Assembly: GCF_900096905.1 (NCBI RefSeq)
Contig: NZ_FMYI01000004.1
Span: 1 to 64,000 of the forward strand
Length of the DNA stretch: 64,000 nt
Reading direction: 5' to 3'
DNA from: Pelagirhabdus alkalitolerans
Lineage (GTDB): Bacteria > Bacillota > Bacilli > Bacillales > Amphibacillaceae
Below the pieces are notes generated by a model, which saw only the letters and a program-made list of their open reading frames with translations, ran no database searches and was not told the DNA's origin. Shown here in pieces: positions 1-6,783 of this stretch; position 1 is the first letter of the stretch; each line of letters starts with the position of its first letter. Both the position numbers and the translations under genes were made by a program.

Positions 1-41
1 CGCCAGCGTTCGTCCTGAGCCAAGATCAAACTCTCATTAAA
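1..41 (-). rRNA. 16S ribosomal RNA, 5' end (partial)
   Basis: The reverse complement of the first bases carries the universal 5' segment of bacterial 16S rRNA (AGAGTTTGATC, then TGGCTCAGGACGAACGCTGGCG split by one base). The gene is read leftwards and leaves the window, so only about 41 nt are present. The 5' end is placed by counting back from the conserved AGAG, taken as position 8 of the E. coli molecule. One base in the 27F primer region is T where most 16S genes have C or A. The position next to ygxA and perR matches B. subtilis rrnD. Confidence 0.95.
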
Positions 42-165
42 ATGAGTTAAGTTTATCTAAACTCGGTTCAAAAGCACTAGCTTTTGTCTTACTTCATTTC
101 TTAACGTACTGGTTGTTTCGTTCAGTTTTCAAAGATCAATATGATTCGCTATCTTTGCGACAGCT
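42..165 (-). other. rRNA operon leader (spacer before 16S)
   Basis: This is the transcribed leader between promoter P2 and the 16S gene. On the minus strand it contains CTTTGAAAACTGAACGAAAC near 110-140, which resembles the box-like leader sequences found upstream of Bacillus rRNA genes. Those sequences serve antitermination and processing. No open reading frame is present. Confidence 0.6.
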
Positions 166-170
166 TTTAT

Positions 171-200
171 ATTATATGATATCTAACAGGTTATTGTCAA
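171..200 (-). promoter_or_regulatory. rRNA operon promoter P2
   Basis: On the minus strand a perfect -35 box TTGACA (195-200) is followed by an 18-bp spacer and a perfect -10 box TATAAT (171-176). Transcription would start near 164 and run into the 16S leader. This is the proximal member of a tandem promoter pair, as is usual for Bacillus rRNA operons. Confidence 0.8.
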
Positions 201-280
201 TAACTTTTTTTAAAATCATATAATACTTCAGTTGCTATTTAAAAGCCTTAATATTTGCGCTTAATTAAGCAACGTTTATA

Positions 281-310
281 ACTATACCACGGAAATAAAA
301 CAGTCGTCAA
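281..310 (-). promoter_or_regulatory. rRNA operon promoter P1
   Basis: On the minus strand the -35 box is TTGACG (305-310), the spacer is 18 bp and the -10 box is TATAGT (281-286). It lies 110 bp upstream of P2. Its -35 box is part of the 3' arm of the hairpin at 303-340 that lies just after ygxA. Confidence 0.7.
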
Positions 311-340
311 TCCTTTTTTATATTAAAAAACATTGACGAC
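303..340 (-). terminator. Probable ygxA terminator overlapping rRNA P1
   Basis: GTCGTCAAT at 303-311 and its exact reverse complement at 332-340 enclose a T-rich/A-rich stretch that can extend the stem. On the minus strand the hairpin is followed by TGTTTTATTT. It lies just after the ygxA stop and would insulate the rRNA promoter from ygxA read-through. Confidence 0.55.
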
Positions 341-349
341 ATATTCAAA

Positions 350-1219
350 TCATATCTTACTATAAAGTCGATGATAAACATTAACACCTTTTGTTTCTTC
401 TAAAGTAACCTGGACATATTCCTTCTCTATTAAATACGCAAGCATCATCGACAAATCAAGTTGATACTCCTGAACAGAAGGATGTGATTTTAACTGTTTA
501 AAGCCCCATTTTTCCGAGCTATCTCCCATTACATTTAATAAATGACTAGAGCCAATGCCAATTTTCCCATTTATAGCAAAATCAATTGCGAGCATCATTA
601 GTTCTAATCGCTCATTAATAGGTTCATTATTATTTAATAATTCTTCATATAGCTTATATGTCGCTGGATCAATTCTCCTTACTTGATTCCAAACAACCAT
701 CTCTGGATAAAAACCTTCTTGGATAAGGCTTAATCGCCCTAAACTATGAATGGCACTAATAATCTTTTGATAACTATCTAAAAAATCACGATTTTTATAT
801 AAGCTTTTTGCTTCTTGATAGCTACGTGTTAATTTCGCAAATTCTATAGCTAGTCGCAACTCTCTTTTTTCTTTAGGATAAACATCGAGATCTTCTCTTA
901 GTTTTGAAACATACTCATTTTGATCATACACAACATCACCTTCAGTCACCCAGTAAACCATTCGTCTATACGAACTCGTATCAATCCAATATTCAAGACG
1001 ATTTTTATCAACGACATGCATGGCACATGTATAATCTTCAATTAAATAGTGTTTGACATACCAATCATTTTGAGCATTTTCTACAATGATTAATAAAACA
1101 ACATCAAATTGGTCCGTTACTGGGCTGGCGCTATTTGTTTTATATAACTTTATAACACCTAATGTATCTGGATCACTTGCTCGTTCTTGATAGAGAGAAC
1201 GTAATAAATCTTCCATCAT
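350..1219 (-). CDS. ygxA: YgxA-like nucleotidyltransferase-fold protein
   Basis: This 289-aa soluble protein resembles B. subtilis YgxA, annotated as a nucleotidyltransferase-like protein. In B. subtilis ygxA also sits between perR and an rRNA operon. The N-terminal 120 residues are alpha/beta and the rest is helical. I see no clear GSx10DxD catalytic motif, so enzymatic activity is doubtful. Two ATG codons occur in tandem at the start; the first has a purine-rich stretch (GAGGGGTGA) a few bases upstream. The call rests mainly on gene order plus sequence resemblance, and the cellular role is unknown. Confidence 0.75.
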   Translation of the reverse strand: MMEDLLRSLYQERASDPDTLGVIKLYKTNSASPVTDQFDVVLLIIVENAQNDWYVKHYLIEDYTCAMHVVDKNRLEYWIDTSSYRRMVYWVTEGDVVYDQNEYVSKLREDLDVYPKEKRELRLAIEFAKLTRSYQEAKSLYKNRDFLDSYQKIISAIHSLGRLSLIQEGFYPEMVVWNQVRRIDPATYKLYEELLNNNEPINERLELMMLAIDFAINGKIGIGSSHLLNVMGDSSEKWGFKQLKSHPSVQEYQLDLSMMLAYLIEKEYVQVTLEETKGVNVYHRLYSKI

Positions 1220-1274
1220 AACTCACCCCTCACTTAATCTACTACCATGATATAACCTTTTTCGACAAAAAAGC

Positions 1275-1330
1275 AAAAGTTCCTCTTAACTTGATTAATT
1301 TTATGCTAAATCAAGTTAAGAGGAACTTTT
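1275..1330 (-). terminator. Long perfect hairpin between perR and ygxA
   Basis: Perfect 22-bp arms at 1275-1296 and 1309-1330 enclose a 12-base loop. On the minus strand the 3' arm runs into TTTTGCTTTTTT, so it can act as an intrinsic terminator. It is the second of two hairpins in series after perR and lies just upstream of ygxA. Confidence 0.7.
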
Positions 1331-1342
1331 TGCAGAAGATAA

Positions 1343-1377
1343 AAAACCTTTCTGTAGATCATCTACAGAAAGGTTTT
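1343..1377 (-). terminator. perR terminator
   Basis: Perfect 17-base arms (1343-1359 and 1361-1377) are nearly back to back. The minus-strand transcript continues into a six-T tract. The hairpin starts right after the perR stop codon. Confidence 0.85.
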
Positions 1378-1381
1378 AACA

Positions 1382-1831
1382 TTAATGAGTTGTTTTACAA
1401 TCCGGACATGTCCCGTAAATCTCCATACGATGATGACTAACCTCAAACCCTGTCACTTTCTCTGCCAACGCTTCTACTTCATCTAACGTCGGATAATGAA
1501 AGTCAACAATTTTACCACAAGACTCACAAATCACATGGTAGTGCTTAGAAGTATTGTAATCAAACCGACTGGAAGCATCTCCATAGGTTAGCTCTTTAAC
1601 TAAACCAATCTCTCTAAACACCCGCAAATTATTATATACGGTTGCTACACTCATATTTGGAAATTTTCCTTCTAAGGCTTTATAAATATCATCAGCCGTA
1701 GGATGAATCTCTGCATTAATTAAATACTCGAGGACGGCATGTCTTTGAGGTGTTATACGGACACCTGATTCCTTTAACCGATCGACTGCTTCATGGAGTT
1801 CATGTTCATGATTGTGTTCATGCATCGCCAT
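1382..1831 (-). CDS. perR: Peroxide-responsive repressor PerR (Fur family)
   Basis: PerR is a dimeric metal-dependent repressor that senses H2O2 by iron-catalysed oxidation of histidine ligands and controls catalase, ferritin-like and peroxidase genes. The 149-aa protein has the Fur-family winged helix (about residues 15-90) and a dimerisation domain. The residues matching the regulatory-metal ligands of B. subtilis PerR (H37, D85, H91, H93, D104) are H43, D91, H97, H99 and D110. The structural zinc cysteines are C102/C105 and the C-terminal CPDC pair. Asp rather than Glu at position 110 and the neighbourhood (ygxA, rRNA operon, bcp) favour PerR over Fur or Zur. The N-terminus is rich in His and Glu. 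A PerR-box-like site upstream suggests autorepression. Confidence 0.93.
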   Translation of the reverse strand: MAMHEHNHEHELHEAVDRLKESGVRITPQRHAVLEYLINAEIHPTADDIYKALEGKFPNMSVATVYNNLRVFREIGLVKELTYGDASSRFDYNTSKHYHVICESCGKIVDFHYPTLDEVEALAEKVTGFEVSHHRMEIYGTCPDCKTTH

Positions 1832-1929
1832 CCACCTCTCTTTCGTTGATAGAAGTACAAATCATTATAACAAGCGACTCCTATAAACACGCATTTAAGT
1901 CTTGTTATCGAATAACTTCTATTATTACT

Positions 1930-1975
1930 TTATAATACTTATAATTAGTGTACCTTTAAATGGCGTGTTCGTCAA
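1930..1975 (-). promoter_or_regulatory. perR promoter with overlapping PerR box
   Basis: On the minus strand TTGACG (1970-1975) lies 17 bp upstream of TACACT (1947-1952). Directly downstream, at 1930-1944, is a 7-1-7 palindrome matching the PerR box consensus (TTATAAT-N-ATTATAA) in all but one position. A bound dimer would cover the transcription start, which fits negative autoregulation as known for B. subtilis perR. The leader of about 100 bp to the start codon holds no other recognisable element. Confidence 0.7.
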
Positions 1976-2029
1976 TCAAACAAGCATATTCTCATTAATT
2001 TTTTCAACATTAAAGTTTAAAAAGTGCTC

Positions 2030-2593
2030 TTAATGTTCTTCTACAAAAGGACGTTCTTCATAAGCACTAAATGTTGTCACATATCTGGCAGCTACAAATA
2101 GCAAGTCTGATAAGCGATTTAAATATACAAGAACCAAAGGATTAATCTCATCTTTTAAATCAATTACGATTCTTTCAGCTCTTCTTACGATTGTCCGTGC
2201 GTGATGAAGACTCGTTGTCGTTGGGTGCCCTGTTGGGAGAATGAATTGCTTCAATTCAGGTGTTTTTTCTTCCCATTGATCAATCGTCTTTTCCAAGTCA
2301 TCAATATGAGATTGTTTTATCGGCCAAGGTACCTTCTTCTCAGCAGGTGTCGCCAGCTCCGATCCCACATGAAAAAGCAACGTTTGCACTTTCTCCATAC
2401 AACGTAAAAATGCTTTACGATCAGAAAGTGACCATGTAAGACCGTGATCTATAGAGTTTTGAGCAATACCAATCACGGCGTTCGCCTCATCACAAGTTCC
2501 GTAAGCCTCTACTCTTAAGTGGTTCTTCTTGACACGCTCACCTGAAAATAACGATGTTTCTCCTTGGTCACCTGATCGTGTATATATACGCAT
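2030..2593 (-). CDS. yvqK: PduO-type cob(I)alamin adenosyltransferase
   Basis: This enzyme transfers the adenosyl group of ATP to cob(I)alamin to make coenzyme B12. The 187-aa protein has the PduO-family N-terminal ATP-binding motif (YTRSGDQGETSLF, residues 4-16) and the family signature RRAERIV in the C-terminal helical bundle, and its length is normal for single-domain PduO proteins. It follows the hydroxyacid dehydrogenase gene by 2 bp, so the two are co-transcribed and probably translationally coupled. A GGGGGT ribosome site precedes the ATG. No B12-dependent enzyme is encoded nearby, so its client enzyme must be elsewhere. In B. subtilis this gene is not between perR and bcp. Confidence 0.85.
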   Translation of the reverse strand: MRIYTRSGDQGETSLFSGERVKKNHLRVEAYGTCDEANAVIGIAQNSIDHGLTWSLSDRKAFLRCMEKVQTLLFHVGSELATPAEKKVPWPIKQSHIDDLEKTIDQWEEKTPELKQFILPTGHPTTTSLHHARTIVRRAERIVIDLKDEINPLVLVYLNRLSDLLFVAARYVTTFSAYEERPFVEEH

Positions 2594-2595
2594 TT

Positions 2596-3546
2596 TTAAT
2601 ACCCCCTACTTGGATTTATAACATTAACGGACGGCTTTTTGTCATTTAAATATTCATTTAAATTATCTTCAAAAATGGCTAACGCTCTAGGTAAATAAAA
2701 AACAGACTTACCAGATACGTGCGGCGTTAACGTAATCGATTGATGATCCCAAAATTCATGATCAGACGGTAATGGTTCAATCGGGGTAACATCTAATATC
2801 GCATGTTCGATTTCACCTGAATTCAGCGCGTCAATCAAAACAGATGCTTCAACTGCATCACCTCTCCCCATGTTAAGGAATACAGCATCTTGTTTCATCA
2901 CCTTAAAATGATGAGGTTGATAGAAGTGATGTGTTTTTGATGTACTAGGCAAAATAGAAATAACAAAATCTGATTGCTCTAAAGCATTTTCTAAATGATC
3001 GGTATCAAAAACCTCATCAAAATATGGACGCTCACCGCCACGATTTGTTACCGCGATTGTTTTCATTCTAAAAGCTTGCGCTAACCTTGCCAATTCTTCC
3101 CCAATTGCACCTGCTCCTACAATAGACATCGTACGGTGTGAGATTTCTTTAGTCGGTATTTTTTGATTCCATTCTTTATCTTCCTGAGCATTTGCAAATG
3201 CTAAATTTGACCGGTAATAGTTCAACAACATTGAAATGGCATATTCTGCCATCGGAATCTTATGAATACCTTTAGCGTTTGTTAATAAAACATCTCGTTT
3301 TTCAATCGCTTTAAGTGGCATCATTTCAACACCAGCAGAAATAACCATAATCCATTTAAGATTAGGGGCTTTATCGATATGTTCTTCAGCCATATCTTCA
3401 CCATATGTGATCAGTACCTCAACATCTTGAAAATAAGCCTCAGCTTCATCAATAGATTCTGAAAATACAAATTGACAAGTGGGATAGCGATCGATTAATT
3501 GTTTTTCTAATTTATTCGTCAAACGAGTTGTTGATACGATAAGCAT
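2596..3546 (-). CDS. D-isomer-specific 2-hydroxyacid dehydrogenase
   Basis: This NAD(P)-dependent oxidoreductase of about 316 residues belongs to the D-2-hydroxyacid dehydrogenase family. The Rossmann motif GAGAIGEELA lies mid-protein. The catalytic residues appear in order: Arg in NMGRGDAV, Glu in DVTPIEPLP and His in TPHVSG. The substrate cannot be deduced. The reading frame can begin at a GTG at 3555, but the Shine-Dalgarno AAGGTG (3553-3558) overlaps it. The ATG at 3546 has a proper 6-nt spacing and is preferred; ATG 3549 is the alternative. It is first in a two-gene unit with the B12 adenosyltransferase, a pairing I do not recognise as functional. Confidence 0.85.
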   Translation of the reverse strand: MLIVSTTRLTNKLEKQLIDRYPTCQFVFSESIDEAEAYFQDVEVLITYGEDMAEEHIDKAPNLKWIMVISAGVEMMPLKAIEKRDVLLTNAKGIHKIPMAEYAISMLLNYYRSNLAFANAQEDKEWNQKIPTKEISHRTMSIVGAGAIGEELARLAQAFRMKTIAVTNRGGERPYFDEVFDTDHLENALEQSDFVISILPSTSKTHHFYQPHHFKVMKQDAVFLNMGRGDAVEASVLIDALNSGEIEHAILDVTPIEPLPSDHEFWDHQSITLTPHVSGKSVFYLPRALAIFEDNLNEYLNDKKPSVNVINPSRGY

Positions 3547-3632
3547 CATGATCACCTTACTTTCATATTATTCCCTTAAAAATAGTGTTAAAAACAAATA
3601 AGCTCTCGGCATATTTTACCGTTTATGTACAA

Positions 3633-3670
3633 AAAACGCTAGCCCTTATTATAGAAGAAACTAGCGTTTT
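3633..3670 (-). terminator. bcp terminator
   Basis: Ten-bp perfect arms (3633-3642 and 3661-3670) are followed by a run of six T on the minus strand, directly after the bcp stop codon. Confidence 0.8.
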
Positions 3671-3680
3671 TATCTGACTT

Positions 3681-4148
3681 TTATTTAATGTTGTCTCGAA
3701 TATATTGTAGCGCTTCTTCAACATGCCCTTCTACTTTCACATCTCGATAGGCTTTTTGAATAACACCATCTTCATCAATAATAAAAGTGGATCGTTGATT
3801 ACCATAATACTCGCGATCAGGTTTTTTCTTCAATTTCCAAACTCCAAAGGCCTCAGCTAACTGATGGTCTTCATCGACAACCAATGTGAATGGAAGTTCA
3901 TGCTTTTCTTTGAACTCCTTATGACTTTCACTTGAATCAGGACTCACACCGATGATGACTGTATTTAAGTCTTCAAAACTTTGATAATTATCCCTAAATG
4001 AGCAAGCTTCATCTGTACAACCTGGTGTATTATCTTTAGGGTAGAAATATAATACAATCGACTTACCCTTAAAATCTGACAACGAAATAGTCTCACCCTC
4101 ACTCGTTTGCAAGGATTGCGTTGGTACTTTGTCTCCTATATCAATCAT
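3681..4148 (-). CDS. bcp: Thiol peroxidase of the BCP/PrxQ family
   Basis: This 155-aa peroxiredoxin reduces H2O2 and organic hydroperoxides using thioredoxin. The peroxidatic cysteine is C44 in PGCTDEAC and the resolving cysteine is C49, the same five-residue spacing as E. coli BCP (C45/C50). The thioredoxin fold is complete. In B. subtilis the orthologue (ygaF) also lies next to perR, so an oxidative-stress link is likely, although I saw no PerR box in its own upstream region. AAGGAGG precedes the ATG with good spacing. It is transcribed alone. Confidence 0.92.
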   Translation of the reverse strand: MIDIGDKVPTQSLQTSEGETISLSDFKGKSIVLYFYPKDNTPGCTDEACSFRDNYQSFEDLNTVIIGVSPDSSESHKEFKEKHELPFTLVVDEDHQLAEAFGVWKLKKKPDREYYGNQRSTFIIDEDGVIQKAYRDVKVEGHVEEALQYIRDNIK

Positions 4149-4497
4149 TACTTAGCCTCCTTATATTTTAATTTTAGATTAACGAACTTAAGCCGCCTGA
4201 ACAAATAATCCGCTTCAATTAATTGATAGCGTTAATAGATCATTTACCCACTTTAAATCAACATTAAACCTATTTCTATTGTATATTTATCGAATAAAGA
4301 TGATTTGATTTACGGCATATTGTATGCTCCCTTTGATAAATAACATTTTAATTATTACCTGATATTAATTTTGTTACTTCAAAATTCCCATAATATACAA
4401 GAATGTTTTTTCTTTAAATAATCATTAGCTAATAACTGATCTTTATACCAGATATAAAAAATTTATTCAATATTTTGAATATTTATTTAATTTAGAA

Positions 4498-4526
4498 TTG
4501 ATATTATTTTCTGACTATGATATTAT
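4498..4526 (+). promoter_or_regulatory. Possible promoter of a small RNA or leader
   Basis: TTGATA at 4498-4503 is followed by exactly 17 bp and TATTAT at 4521-4526, with TATAAT overlapping at 4524-4529. In this AT-rich context such matches can arise by chance. The terminator about 65 bp downstream on the same strand makes it worth recording. Confidence 0.4.
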
Positions 4527-4532
4527 AATTTT

Positions 4533-4624
4533 GAAATCATGCTTTATTTGTCAAATGTATGACTTCCCTTCAAAGCATGAAAGTCTTTGCCTCAACGTTT
4601 TCAATTCGTTGAGGTCTTTTTTTG
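4533..4624 (+). ncRNA. Candidate small RNA or attenuated leader
   Basis: A transcript of about 92 nt would run from the promoter near 4498-4526 to the terminator at 4590-4624. It has two predicted hairpins: a 5' stem-loop near 4561-4585 (GACTT..TTC paired with GAA..AGTC) and the terminator stem. It has no ribosome-binding site and no credible peptide. It may be a free small RNA or the terminated leader of the ygaE-like gene that starts at 4686 on the same strand. I do not recognise an RNA family. Confidence 0.35.
4590..4624 (+). terminator. Intrinsic terminator with no gene in front
   Basis: CCTCAACG (4590-4597) and CGTTGAGG (4607-4614) form an 8-bp stem followed by TCTTTTTTT. The neighbouring gene bcp is transcribed away from it, so it must end a non-coding transcript or attenuate the ygaE-like gene. 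Confidence 0.75.
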
Positions 4625-4685
4625 TTTAATTTATCCTCATTACGGCAATAAGTTAAGATAGAGAGAAAAAGGAGGCACTTCTGTC

Positions 4686-5759
4686 ATGCGATTAGGTGCA
4701 AGAATGTTTAAAACGGGTCTAGCTGTTGCACTTGCGTTATACCTTGCTCAGTTAATCGGATTTCCTTCAACTGTTTTTGCCGGATTTGCTGCGGTTTTTG
4801 CCGTACAACCATCGATATATCAATCATTTAAAACGATCATTAAACAACTTCAAGCAAATTTCATCGGTGTTGTTACAGCAACTTTAATGGCTTTCTTGCT
4901 TGGCAACGATCCTATTGTAGTTGGTATTGCTGTCATCTTCGTGATCAGCATGTGTCGATTTTTAAAGTTAGAAAAAAGCGCTGTGTCAATCGCACTTATC
5001 GCGGTTATTTCTGTTATGGAAACAACCACCATGGAAATACATCAATTTGCGTTTGTTCGATTCTCAACGCTAATGCTTGGAATTTTATCTTCTTTCCTTG
5101 TGAACTTATTGTTTATTCCACCCAAGTATGAAACTCGTCTTTTTAAACAAATAGATGTACTCACAACTGAAGTATTACAATGGTTACGTGTCACATCAAG
5201 ACACCTTTCTGATGACCCTTCTTTAAAGAAAGAAATGTATCGAATTAAAGTCGAATTAAGACGGTTAGATGAGATTTATACACTGTATTACGAAGAGGGT
5301 GTTTATTTTAAGAAAAATCAACTAGCTAAAACACGAAAGCTTGTCGTATTCCGTCAATTAATTCATGTTCTTAACAAAGGATTTGATGTTTTAAAATCTT
5401 TACAAAAAGTAGATAATCGAGCCCGTTTAATTCCAGAAGACGTAAGAGACTTGCTCGTTAAAGAAATTGACCTAGCTATTCACGCACACGAACAAATATT
5501 ACTTGGCTTCATGCGTAAATTAAAGCGAGATGATGATATCGATCACTTAGCTCAATCAAATATTCCACTACTTGTCGACCGATTACTTGAAATGTATCAA
5601 AAAAACGAAACAGATTATTTAACATTTCTACCACTTGCTACAATGTTAATGCGTTATCACAATGAATTAAAACATTTAGAAACTTTATTAAATAGCTATG
5701 ATCGATTTTACAACAATGAAAAGTTAGAAATGATCGCTAAGCGTGATTTAGATTATTAA
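4686..5759 (+). CDS. ygaE: FUSC/aromatic-acid-exporter-like membrane protein (YgaE-like)
   Basis: This 357-aa membrane protein has an N-terminal domain of about 150 residues with five to six hydrophobic segments, followed by a cytoplasmic helical domain. It resembles the DUF939/aromatic acid exporter (FUSC-like) proteins of Firmicutes. In B. subtilis the gene ygaE lies in the same neighbourhood between ygaC and the bcp/perR cluster, which supports the symbol. Substrates are unknown. GGAGG precedes the ATG with a spacing of about 10 nt. A small terminated leader lies upstream and could act as an attenuator. It converges on ygaC and shares a two-way terminator with it. Confidence 0.75.
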   Translation: MRLGARMFKTGLAVALALYLAQLIGFPSTVFAGFAAVFAVQPSIYQSFKTIIKQLQANFIGVVTATLMAFLLGNDPIVVGIAVIFVISMCRFLKLEKSAVSIALIAVISVMETTTMEIHQFAFVRFSTLMLGILSSFLVNLLFIPPKYETRLFKQIDVLTTEVLQWLRVTSRHLSDDPSLKKEMYRIKVELRRLDEIYTLYYEEGVYFKKNQLAKTRKLVVFRQLIHVLNKGFDVLKSLQKVDNRARLIPEDVRDLLVKEIDLAIHAHEQILLGFMRKLKRDDDIDHLAQSNIPLLVDRLLEMYQKNETDYLTFLPLATMLMRYHNELKHLETLLNSYDRFYNNEKLEMIAKRDLDY

Positions 5760-5774
5760 GACGTAAAATCAATT

Positions 5775-5816
5775 AAAAATGAGGTGAGCTCTTTTAATTA
5801 GAGCCACCTCATTTTT
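5775..5816. terminator. Bidirectional terminator between ygaE-like and ygaC
   Basis: An inverted repeat AAAAATGAGGTG ... CACCTCATTTTT, extended inside by AGCTC/GAGC, gives a T tract on both strands. It serves two convergent genes. Confidence 0.85.
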
Positions 5817-6346
5817 TAAATAGGATATGTTAAAAATAGTTCGTACAATTGCTCGACCTTTTCATGCGAAAAAGGTCCCTTACGTTGTCTAATCATATGC
5901 GTTAATTCTTCAACACTATCCCATAATACACGGTCTATTTCTTGCGGATAATTCATTTGTTGACTGTGCAACTCATATTCGTCTTCATCTAACAACGTAT
6001 ACGTCATGTCAGGGAACACCTTTACATCTAAGTCGTAATCAATGTATTTAACAGCGCCATCTTCAAAGACAAAGGGCGAGCTAATATTGCAATAATAGTG
6101 AATTCCATCTGCCCTTAGCATACTTATAACATTAAACCAATGTTCGGTATAAAAGAAACATATAGCGGGTTCCCGCGTTAACCAAGACCTCCCGTCACTT
6201 TCTAATACACGCGTCCGATCATTTGCACCAATTATACGCGTGCTTGTCGCTTTTAGAATTGTCGTTTCCTGCCAAGTTCGATGGAGCTGCCCATTATGCT
6301 TATAGCTTTTAATTTGCATAGGTGAACCTATCTTAGGGTCAGCCAT
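5816..6346 (-). CDS. ygaC: Nucleoside tri/diphosphatase of the YgaC/UPF0374 (DUF402) family
   Basis: This 176-aa protein has the same length as B. subtilis YgaC. The DUF402 beta-barrel fold binds divalent metal and hydrolyses nucleoside tri- and diphosphates in characterised staphylococcal homologues. Acidic residues typical of the metal site occur in the segment [14 protein letters not shown] (about residues 100-113). AAGGAAG precedes the ATG. In B. subtilis ygaC is likewise close to sspE and ygaE. The exact physiological substrate is not known from sequence. Confidence 0.88.
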   Translation of the reverse strand: MADPKIGSPMQIKSYKHNGQLHRTWQETTILKATSTRIIGANDRTRVLESDGRSWLTREPAICFFYTEHWFNVISMLRADGIHYYCNISSPFVFEDGAVKYIDYDLDVKVFPDMTYTLLDEDEYELHSQQMNYPQEIDRVLWDSVEELTHMIRQRKGPFSHEKVEQLYELFLTYPI

Positions 6347-6462
6347 CTTATCTTCCTTTCTTTATCTGAATAACTAACATTATTATAACTTTTATCCATC
6401 AGAAAAGAAAATAAAATAACCAAAAAGTTAATGATCAAATTTTCTATAATTAATATGAATAC

Positions 6463-6496
6463 AAAAAATGACCCCTCATATGAGCGGTCATTTTTT
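6463..6496 (-). terminator. sspE terminator
   Basis: The arms AAAAAATGACC and GGTCATTTTTT flank a short loop that can add inner pairing. The hairpin gives a T tract on the minus strand just after the spore-protein gene. Confidence 0.85.
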
Positions 6497-6501
6497 GTGC
6501 T

Positions 6502-6714
6502 TTATTGATTTTTTTGTTGGTTGTTCTGTTGTTTGTTTTGTTGAGATTTCTTATTTTGTTGCTTCACACGCTCAATATCAGTTTCTGAAGCGAATTCAGC
6601 ACCGTATTGACCTTGACCTTGTTGCATTTGTTGGTTTTGTTGAGCTTGTTGTTTTTGGCGTTTAGCTTGTTCTTGGTTTTTTCCTTCGCGTTGTTGATTT
6701 TGGTTTTTAGCCAT
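6502..6714 (-). CDS. sspE: Gamma-type small acid-soluble spore protein
   Basis: This 70-aa protein is very rich in Gln and Asn. It contains the gamma-SASP pattern QYGAEFASETD followed by VKQQN, flanked by Gln/Lys-rich segments. In spores such proteins are an amino-acid store degraded by the Gpr protease during germination; they do not bind DNA. The frame is open further upstream, but GGAGGTGATAA sits just before the ATG at 6714 and fixes the start. The mutY-sspE-ygaC order matches B. subtilis. Its presence says the organism can sporulate or descends recently from spore formers. B. subtilis gamma-SASP has two QYGxEF-type repeats; only one is clear here. Confidence 0.88.
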   Translation of the reverse strand: MAKNQNQQREGKNQEQAKRQKQQAQQNQQMQQGQGQYGAEFASETDIERVKQQNKKSQQNKQQNNQQKNQ

Positions 6715-6783
6715 ATTTATCACCTCCACGGTTGTTAACTTAACCATTACGAGATGAATTTATGCTAGTAAATTAAACCATCT

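Larger units (their letters stand above)
4149..4685. other. AT-rich intergenic region between bcp and the ygaE-like gene
   Basis: This 537-bp stretch separates divergent genes and carries no convincing protein gene. Its right part holds a possible sigma-A promoter, a short leader and an intrinsic terminator on the plus strand, annotated separately. A possible promoter for the ygaE-like gene (TTATCC, 17 bp, TAAGAT) lies at about 4630-4660. The left 300 bp shows only AT-rich sequence. Confidence 0.5.

Noticed and set aside
4559..4612. A 17-codon frame inside the candidate small RNA
   Set aside because: It has no ribosome site and its stop falls in the terminator stem; there is no conserved amino-acid run for an attenuation peptide.
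6715..6783. Sigma-G promoter before sspE
   Set aside because: GCATAAAT is present but no gHATR box lies at 17-18 bp; the match is too weak to annotate.
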